A stretch of DNA of 11,159 nucleotides from Kiritimatiellales bacterium (GTDB lineage: Bacteria > Verrucomicrobiota > Kiritimatiellia > Kiritimatiellales > Pontiellaceae). The stretch is from contig DAOUQA010000061.1 of assembly GCA_030625905.1 (NCBI GenBank), forward strand, positions 1-11,159. Reading direction: 5' to 3'. This document shows, one piece after another, positions 7,590 to 11,159 of the stretch (position 1 is its first letter; the number at the start of each line of letters is the position of its first letter). The notes below the pieces were generated by a model, which saw nothing but the letters and a program-made list of their open reading frames with translations, had not been told where the DNA came from and made no database searches. The position numbers and the translations under genes were made by a program.

Positions 7590-7728
7590 GATAAAAGAGC
7601 AAACGAGGTGCATTCGGGTTTATCCAGAGGGGCTTGAAACCGCCTGTTTTTTTTAATCATTAATGTTGCACGCCCCTGCGCTTTTATGTTTCATCCACGG
7701 GTCTTTCAACAAAAGGAACAACGGATAT

Positions 7729-8034
7729 ATGGCTAAAAAAAGCAAAATTGCAAAAAATGAACAGCGGATCAAGTGCGCGGCAAAATACCGCACTCTTCGC
7801 ACTGAACTGAAAAAAAACATCAAGAACCCGGCGACCTCCCCCGAAGATCGCATGGCTGCCGTCCGCAAACTGCGCAAGCTTCCGCTCGATGCCAACCCCA
7901 ACCGCATTATGAACCGCTGCTCCGTAACCGGCCGACCGCACGCCGTCTACCGGAAATTCGGCCTCTCCCGCATCACCCTTCGTGAAATGGCCTCGGAAGG
8001 AAAAATCCCCGGCATGACTAAGGCTAGCTGGTAG
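7729..8034 (+). CDS. rpsN: 30S ribosomal protein S14, zinc-independent long form
   Basis: The 101-residue protein begins MAKKSKIAKNEQR and contains the S14 signature GRPHAVYRKFGLSRITLRE, ending MTKASW as in most S14 proteins. It binds 16S rRNA in the head of the small subunit. In zinc-binding S14 two CxxC pairs flank this signature. Here the positions read Cys64-x2-Thr67 and Ser80-x2-Thr83, so the zinc site is absent, and the length (about 100) is that of the C-minus form. The reading frame is open back to an ATG at 7663, but family alignment supports 7729. An AAGGA sequence lies about 11 bases upstream of it. The gene stands alone, outside the usual S10/spc ribosomal cluster, between gltA and a terminator. 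Confidence 0.96.
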   Translation: MAKKSKIAKNEQRIKCAAKYRTLRTELKKNIKNPATSPEDRMAAVRKLRKLPLDANPNRIMNRCSVTGRPHAVYRKFGLSRITLREMASEGKIPGMTKASW

Positions 8035-8064
8035 CAAATCTCGTTTTGTTGAGAGACCCGAAAG

Positions 8065-8091
8065 CACCTCGCAAACGCGGGGTGTTTTTTT
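8065..8091 (+). terminator. Intrinsic terminator of rpsN
   Basis: CACCTCGC (8065-8072) pairs with GCGGGGTG (8077-8084) through eight base pairs, including one G-T wobble, around an AAAC loop. Seven T residues (8085-8091) follow directly. It lies 31 bases after the rpsN stop. Confidence 0.88.
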
Positions 8092-8250
8092 GTGCCTAGA
8101 TTCCTGGAAAACATCGGAATCAATACTGAACCGGTGTGGTACCAGCTTCCATTCTGATGGAGCCGGTTGCGCGCTCCCGCAGCCGGGAAGCACGCGCTAC
8201 ACCTGTTGATCGACAACTAACCCCCTTCTCCCCGGGAATGAAATATGAAC

Positions 8251-8280
8251 AAAAAAAGCCGTCCTCGGCGAGGACGGCTT
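8251..8280 (-). terminator. Intrinsic terminator of rpmB
   Basis: Eleven-base perfect arms, AAGCCGTCCTC (8256-8266) and GAGGACGGCTT (8270-8280), enclose a 3-base loop. On the minus strand the stem runs into seven T residues (complement of 8257-8251). It sits 22 bases after the rpmB stop and faces the rpsN terminator. The 159 bases between the two terminators (8092-8250) show nothing I can name. Confidence 0.92.
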
Positions 8281-8302
8281 GCAAATTCCACTAAGCTGAA
8301 AA

Positions 8303-8533
8303 CTAGGCTTTCTTGACAGCACCGGAGCGCAATGCCTTGGTGGAAACCCATACGCGCTTGACCGTGCCGTTTTCATCCTTGATACGGACACGCTGGAGGT
8401 TCGGCTTGAAGGTACGCTTGGTGGCGCTGGTCACGTGGAGACCAATTCCACCTTTTTTCTTTGCCAGACCCTTGCGGACAATACTGCGTCCGGAAATGGT
8501 TTTCTTCCCTGTAACTGCACATTCTCTAGCCAT
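8303..8533 (-). CDS. rpmB: 50S ribosomal protein L28, zinc-independent form
   Basis: The 76-residue protein begins MARECAVTGKK and has the L28 pattern: ATKRTFKPNLQRVRI in the middle and VWVSTKALRSGAVKKA at the end. It is a small basic protein of the large subunit. Zinc-binding L28 has CxxC pairs near both ends. Here only Cys5 remains, the partner positions being Thr8, and Ser64 and Ala67 near the C-terminus, so this is the C-minus form. The ribosome site AGAGGGA lies about 7 bases before the ATG. The gene lies 104 bases downstream of hemW on the same strand and ends in its own strong terminator, facing rpsN. Confidence 0.96.
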   Translation of the reverse strand: MARECAVTGKKTISGRSIVRKGLAKKKGGIGLHVTSATKRTFKPNLQRVRIKDENGTVKRVWVSTKALRSGAVKKA

Positions 8534-8592
8534 CGTAAATCCCTCTGTAAATTTGTTTCAGAAACTCCAGTCGTTTCAGTTAAGAGCTTGGG

Positions 8593-8620
8593 AATTTAAG
8601 GTTTCCCGTCGGCTTTGCAA
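8593..8620 (-). promoter_or_regulatory. Candidate promoter for rpmB
   Basis: On the minus strand, TTGCAA (8620-8615) and TAAATT (8598-8593) are 16 bases apart, in the hemW-rpmB gap. The -35 hexamer and spacing are the same as in the candidate gltA promoter. The match is modest, and transcription from hemW could also serve rpmB. Confidence 0.3.
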
Positions 8621-8637
8621 GGCTAAAAAGCAGGTTT

Positions 8638-9759
8638 TTAAACCAATTCCGAGAATACCGCATTGCTAACGAACAAGGCCTCCTTCGCCAGAACCAGCCG
8701 GGTTTCCAGCCGTTGCAGCAAACGCTCCTCGATCAGGCTTTCGATGATCGGCCCACATAGCTCGTCAACGGTCATTCCGACCAAGCGTTCAAATGCCACA
8801 AGATTTACCCCTTCTGTCAATCGCAGCCACATCACCAGCATTTCGCGCGCCTTCTCTTCGGAAGGCAAACACTCAAGTTCATCGAATGGCTTTTTGTTTT
8901 TTAGCAGCCGATCGCAGTAGCCTTGCAGGTCGCTGACATTGCCGAAGCGCGCGCCATTCCAGTGCGAGTGGGCGGATGGCCCGCACCCGAAATATTCACC
9001 GCCCTGCCAGTAGAGCAGGTTGTGGCGGCATTCGCAACCAGACCTGCAAAAGTTGGAGATCTCATAATGCCTGTAGCCCGCATCTTCCAACAGCGCCTTG
9101 ACTGCATAATAGTTGTCCGCCTCTTCGTCGTCGCCGGGCGGAACAATTCGTCCGGCATCCCGCTCGCGCGTCATCGGTGCGCCCGGTTCGTAGATCAGGT
9201 TGTAGGAGGAAATATGCTCTGGATTCAAATTCACCGCTATCTGCGCGTCTTCGAGGACCTCCTCCTGCGCCATACCGGGAATGCTCTGGATCAAATCAAT
9301 GTTCACATGGTCGAACCCGGCATCGCGCAACATCTGGAAGCCATCAACGGCCTGGTCGGCTTTGTGGATGCGCCCCAGCAGACGGAGAGCCTTGTCGTTG
9401 AACGACTGCACGCCGATCGACACCCGGTTGACTCCCCCCTCCCGCATGATGGCCAGCTTTTCCGGAGTCAGTGTGCCCGGATTGGCCTCGCTCGAAAACT
9501 CGACTACGTTGGAGAGGTTGACCGTTCGCTTGATTGCGTCGAACAACGCCGAAAGGTTTTCCGGTTCCAGCGCCGTCGGCGTTCCACCGCCGATAAACAC
9601 CGTCTCCGGCGCAAACCCCTGCGGCAACCGTTTTAGTTCCAATTCCAAGCATCGGATATAGAGCCCAATATCCGCCCATTCGTCGGGAGTCAGCTTGTAG
9701 AAATCGCAATACCTGCATCTCGCAAGGCAAATCGGCACATGGATGTATAGACCTGTCAT
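8638..9759 (-). CDS. hemW: HemW-type radical SAM protein (heme chaperone)
   Basis: The 373-residue protein is a radical SAM enzyme homologue of coproporphyrinogen dehydrogenase. It starts with LYIHVPICLARCRYCDF. Cys11, Cys15 and Cys18 form the CxxxCxxC iron-sulfur motif, and Phe20 stands where HemN has its extra Cys, which points to HemW. Further motifs are GGGTPT (57-62, SAM binding), SSEANPGT (89-96), GVQSFND (116-122), HNLLYW (246-251) and CGPSAHSHW (259-267). LRLTEGVN marks the C-terminal HemW domain, and total length is normal. Known role: HemW binds heme and delivers it to respiratory enzymes. Many databases call it an oxygen-independent coproporphyrinogen oxidase, but proteins of this type lack that activity where tested. 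No strong ribosome site precedes the ATG, yet the conserved LYIHVP start makes it secure. Confidence 0.93.
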   Translation of the reverse strand: MTGLYIHVPICLARCRYCDFYKLTPDEWADIGLYIRCLELELKRLPQGFAPETVFIGGGTPTALEPENLSALFDAIKRTVNLSNVVEFSSEANPGTLTPEKLAIMREGGVNRVSIGVQSFNDKALRLLGRIHKADQAVDGFQMLRDAGFDHVNIDLIQSIPGMAQEEVLEDAQIAVNLNPEHISSYNLIYEPGAPMTRERDAGRIVPPGDDEEADNYYAVKALLEDAGYRHYEISNFCRSGCECRHNLLYWQGGEYFGCGPSAHSHWNGARFGNVSDLQGYCDRLLKNKKPFDELECLPSEEKAREMLVMWLRLTEGVNLVAFERLVGMTVDELCGPIIESLIEERLLQRLETRLVLAKEALFVSNAVFSELV

Positions 9760-10005
9760 GGTTGGATACGCTTAAACGCCTCACTTCGGCTCTTCATTAC
9801 TTGACCCGTGCCGTTGGCACTATTTCCTTCTGGAAATTATGCTTCGCGGCATGGATATGGAATAGGTTATACCACCCACTCCCGTTGGTCGCTAGAGGAC
9901 ACAGAGGAATAGAGAGGAAGAAAACCAAACCAACCATCACTGGCACAACATCATGATACTACAGCCTAATCTCTGGACAAGAGCATACGGGTCGCAATCT
10001 GTTTC

Positions 10006-10017
10006 CCAACCGGTTGG
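10006..10017. repeat. 12-bp perfect palindrome
   Basis: CCAACCGGTTGG is a perfect palindrome in non-coding sequence. It could be a binding site for a dimeric regulator. No partner gene is known. Confidence 0.4.
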
Positions 10018-10111
10018 ATTGAAAAAGCGGAAAATGTAAAAGGTGGATTCTTTCACATCGGCACATCGCCTACCGGCAGAGGTCTTTCCCGGAAAATTGG
10101 CGTGCCCTTCT

Positions 10112-10155
10112 TTCACACCTGCGCAGGTGTGAATTCACACTTGCGCAGGTGTGGT
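10112..10155. repeat. Two adjacent 22-bp palindromic units
   Basis: The first unit (10112-10133) is a perfect 22-bp palindrome, TTCACACCTGC joined to its reverse complement GCAGGTGTGAA. The second unit (10134-10155) follows without a gap and differs at three positions (C to T at position 8, and the last two bases), so its symmetry is imperfect. The layout fits a double operator for a dimeric DNA-binding protein or a pair of short palindromic elements. There are no spacers, so it is not a CRISPR array. Confidence 0.75.
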
Positions 10156-10483
10156 TTTGACTTTGTTGAAACAGCTAGCCCTTGAACCAGAAAAGCAGAT
10201 CACCCATCCGCGATCGGTCTGGCCGCCACCTTGTTCCAGTTGGGGTTTTTCGTACAAATACCGGCTGCTTTCTTTGGGGAAGGCCTAGCCAACCGCAAGC
10301 TGTTCTGGGCCGCAACGTCCATCACGGCCCGGTTATTCCTGCTCATTCCGGGAATCCATCGAAAAAGCCAAGCAAAAGCAGGAAAAGAAAACGTCCCGAT
10401 AAACGCACGAGCCGCTCTAAACCAAGGTGCGCCCTCAAAAAACACTGTTTTTAAACCCGAAAAAATATGGCTCCCTCCTCATT

Positions 10484-10510
10484 TTCGTATGCTTCGTGTC
10501 TTTCGTGGTT
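10484..10510. repeat. Three 9-base TTCGTG-type units
   Basis: TTCGTATGC, TTCGTGTCT and TTCGTGGTT stand head to tail just upstream of the small Cys-rich gene. The shared core is TTCGT followed by a variable end. Confidence 0.6.
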
Positions 10511-10538
10511 GGAATCCGATTCAACTTCACCGCATATT
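10509..10538 (+). promoter_or_regulatory. Weak promoter candidate for the Cys-rich gene
   Basis: TTGGAA (10509-10514) and CATATT (10533-10538) are 18 bases apart, each with four of six consensus matches. Transcription would begin at about 10545, next to the ATG at 10546, giving an almost leaderless message. That would fit the lack of a ribosome site. Confidence 0.22.
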
Positions 10539-10545
10539 ACGCACC

Positions 10546-10923
10546 ATGAGTGCAGTAGAGATCATTTGTCGAAATTGCGGGGCCGATGCACTGCTCCATC
10601 GCGAGGCGGTCTATGACGGATTCGCCAAAACCGGAGAAAAACTGACCTGCTCAAGCTGCGGATTTGAATATGCCTCCGAAGCGGAAGTCCCGTTCAAATC
10701 ACACAAAGCCGAACCACAGATTTTTACCGAAGCCGACCGCTCCGCCAAGATCGAGGTTTTTGATGAGGGGGAAAACCGGAAAATTTGCCGCTATTGCGCC
10801 AACTATACCGTAAACCCCTTCACGCAGTTCTGCGCCATTCACAAGAAGGAAGTCCAGGCCACCGACACCTGCGACCGGTTTGCTGAAGCTGAAGAAAAGG
10901 ATGAAGCGGATAGCTTGATTTAA
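10546..10923 (+). CDS. Small protein with two Cys-rich, probably zinc-binding, modules
   Basis: No named family is recognised. The 125-residue product has an N-terminal zinc-ribbon pattern, Cys8-x2-Cys11 and Cys35-x2-Cys38, each pair followed by Gly. A charged linker (about 45-78) leads to a second module: Cys81-x2-Cys84, Cys96-x2-His99 and Cys109 followed by DRF. Endings of the type C-x-H...DTCDRF occur in many short uncharacterised bacterial proteins, which suggests a real metal-binding fold. There is no signal peptide, so it is likely cytoplasmic. A role in nucleic-acid or protein binding is plausible but unproven. The frame stays open upstream to 10231, and other ATGs lie at 10231 and 10489. 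I chose 10546 because the upstream part crosses intergenic repeats and has odd composition. No ribosome site is visible before this ATG, so the start is the weakest part of the call. Confidence 0.78.
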   Translation: MSAVEIICRNCGADALLHREAVYDGFAKTGEKLTCSSCGFEYASEAEVPFKSHKAEPQIFTEADRSAKIEVFDEGENRKICRYCANYTVNPFTQFCAIHKKEVQATDTCDRFAEAEEKDEADSLI

Positions 10924-11066
10924 GGGACTCTTTCGCCTGTAGGCAGGGGCCCCCTCACCCGGCGGCGTCCGCACTGCACACTTGCAGCAAACCGGGCAAT
11001 TGAGCTCAGTGCATTCTAAAGCGGCCTCGAGCTGCCACACTTGTATGTTTTTCCAATCAACTCAAT

Positions 11067-11128
11067 ACGGGTAGGGAAAAAGCATTTCGAGAATGGGCGC
11101 TTTACCCGTCGGAGAAATGCTTTTTCCC
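11067..11128. repeat. Long inverted repeat with interleaved second pairing
   Basis: Perfect 15-base arms, GGGAAAAAGCATTTC (11074-11088) and GAAATGCTTTTTCCC (11114-11128), flank 25 bases. In addition ACGGGTA (11067-11073), directly before the left arm, is complementary to TACCCGT (11103-11109) inside the loop. The order a-b-a'-b' means the two pairings either form a pseudoknot or exclude each other. It lies 144 bases after the Cys-rich gene. No T-run follows the outer stem on either strand. An AAAGGAG sequence (11132-11138) follows, but no convincing start codon is seen before the window ends. The rest of 10924-11159 shows only a small CTGCA/TGCAG hairpin and GGGGCCCC. Confidence 0.6.
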
Positions 11129-11159
11129 GTGAAAGGAGTTGTGCAATCCTCGTAGAGGA

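Larger units (their letters stand above)
9760..10545. other. 786-base region without a convincing gene, rich in small repeats
   Basis: No open frame here resembles a protein. It carries short hairpins (GTGCC/GGCAC at 9808-9820; ATTTCC/GGAAAT at 9822-9837) and a degenerate purine repeat (GGACACAGA, GGAATAGAG, near 9897-9920). It also holds a 12-bp palindrome (10006-10017), two 22-bp palindromic units (10112-10155), an ATTCC-G-GGAAT palindrome (10345-10355) and three TTCGTG-type 9-base units (10484-10510). No tRNA, terminator or riboswitch fold was recognised. It looks like accumulated intergenic repeat debris plus upstream signals of hemW and the following gene. Confidence 0.6.

Noticed and set aside
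7634..7694. Promoter for rpsN (TTGAAA or TTGCAC as -35)
   Set aside because: No -10 hexamer with acceptable match lies at 16-18 bases from either candidate. A promoter must exist but I cannot place it.
7663..7728. Upstream ATG of rpsN giving 22 extra residues
   Set aside because: S14 proteins start MAKKS or similar, which matches 7729. The extra residues have no family counterpart.
7524..7728. Zur-type operator between gltA and rpsN
   Set aside because: I looked for an AT-rich palindrome with the usual Zur-like symmetry and saw none.
5699..10060. Shared 12-base AAAAGGTGGATT at 5708-5719 (minus) and 10038-10049 (plus)
   Set aside because: Several 12-base matches between both strands are expected by chance in a window of this size, and the similarity barely extends further.
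10112..10155. CRISPR-like repeat
   Set aside because: The two units touch directly, with no spacer, and there are only two of them. No cas gene is present.
10182..10454. Open frames on both strands (10182-10454 plus, 10200-10445 minus)
   Set aside because: They overlap each other, show no domain, and read through palindromic intergenic sequence. No ribosome site supports either.
11132..11159. Gene start after AAAGGAG at the right edge
   Set aside because: The GTG at 11141 meets a stop after four codons, and the TTG at 11139 touches the ribosome-like site. No ATG occurs before the end.

Overview
The window is a bacterial chromosomal segment of moderately high GC. Almost all of it is explained by ordinary genes. 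Seven complete protein genes and one partial gene lie on the minus strand, and rpsN and a small cysteine-rich gene lie on the plus strand. The arrangement of large secreted TPR protein, secreted TPR-like protein, ExbB, ExbD, ExbD resembles operons of the PVC superphylum. My best guess, by inference and not proof, is a Kiritimatiellota- or Lentisphaerota-like organism. Signal peptides and the ExbB/ExbD proteins indicate a cell with an inner membrane and a periplasm.

Positions 1-5613 (minus strand) form one energy-transduction operon, read from right to left. It runs: a 1073-residue exported TPR protein; a 340-residue exported TPR-like protein that overlaps it by an ATGA; an ExbB/TolQ-type channel protein with its own signal peptide; an ExbD/TolR-type protein; and the first 19 codons of a second ExbD that runs off the window. 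ExbB and ExbD use the proton gradient to drive a periplasmic transducer. The two TPR proteins are probably periplasmic partners. Both end in acidic, repetitive tails built on a T-N-x-V motif. A multi-stem inverted repeat fills the unusually long exbB-exbD gap.

Positions 5817-7523 (minus strand) carry citrate synthase (gltA) followed closely by a 133-residue TPR protein. Divergent from gltA is rpsN (7729-8034, plus strand). It faces rpmB (8303-8533, minus strand), and each gene has its own intrinsic terminator in the gap between them. Both ribosomal proteins look like the zinc-independent (C-minus) forms. Behind rpmB, on the same strand, is hemW, a radical-SAM heme-handling protein (8638-9759).

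Positions 9760-10545 hold no convincing gene but several repeat structures: short hairpins, 9-base purine and TTCGTG units, a perfect 12-bp palindrome, and two adjacent 22-bp palindromic units. A small protein with two Cys-rich metal-binding modules follows (10546-10923, plus strand). The right edge has a 15-bp-arm inverted repeat with an interleaved second pairing, so it could be a regulatory RNA or a mobile-element relic.

I see no defence system, CRISPR array, transposase, rRNA or tRNA. The least explained items are the tail repeats of the ExbB/ExbD-linked TPR proteins, the tandem palindrome near 10112-10155, the interleaved inverted repeat near 11067-11128, and the double Cys-module protein.
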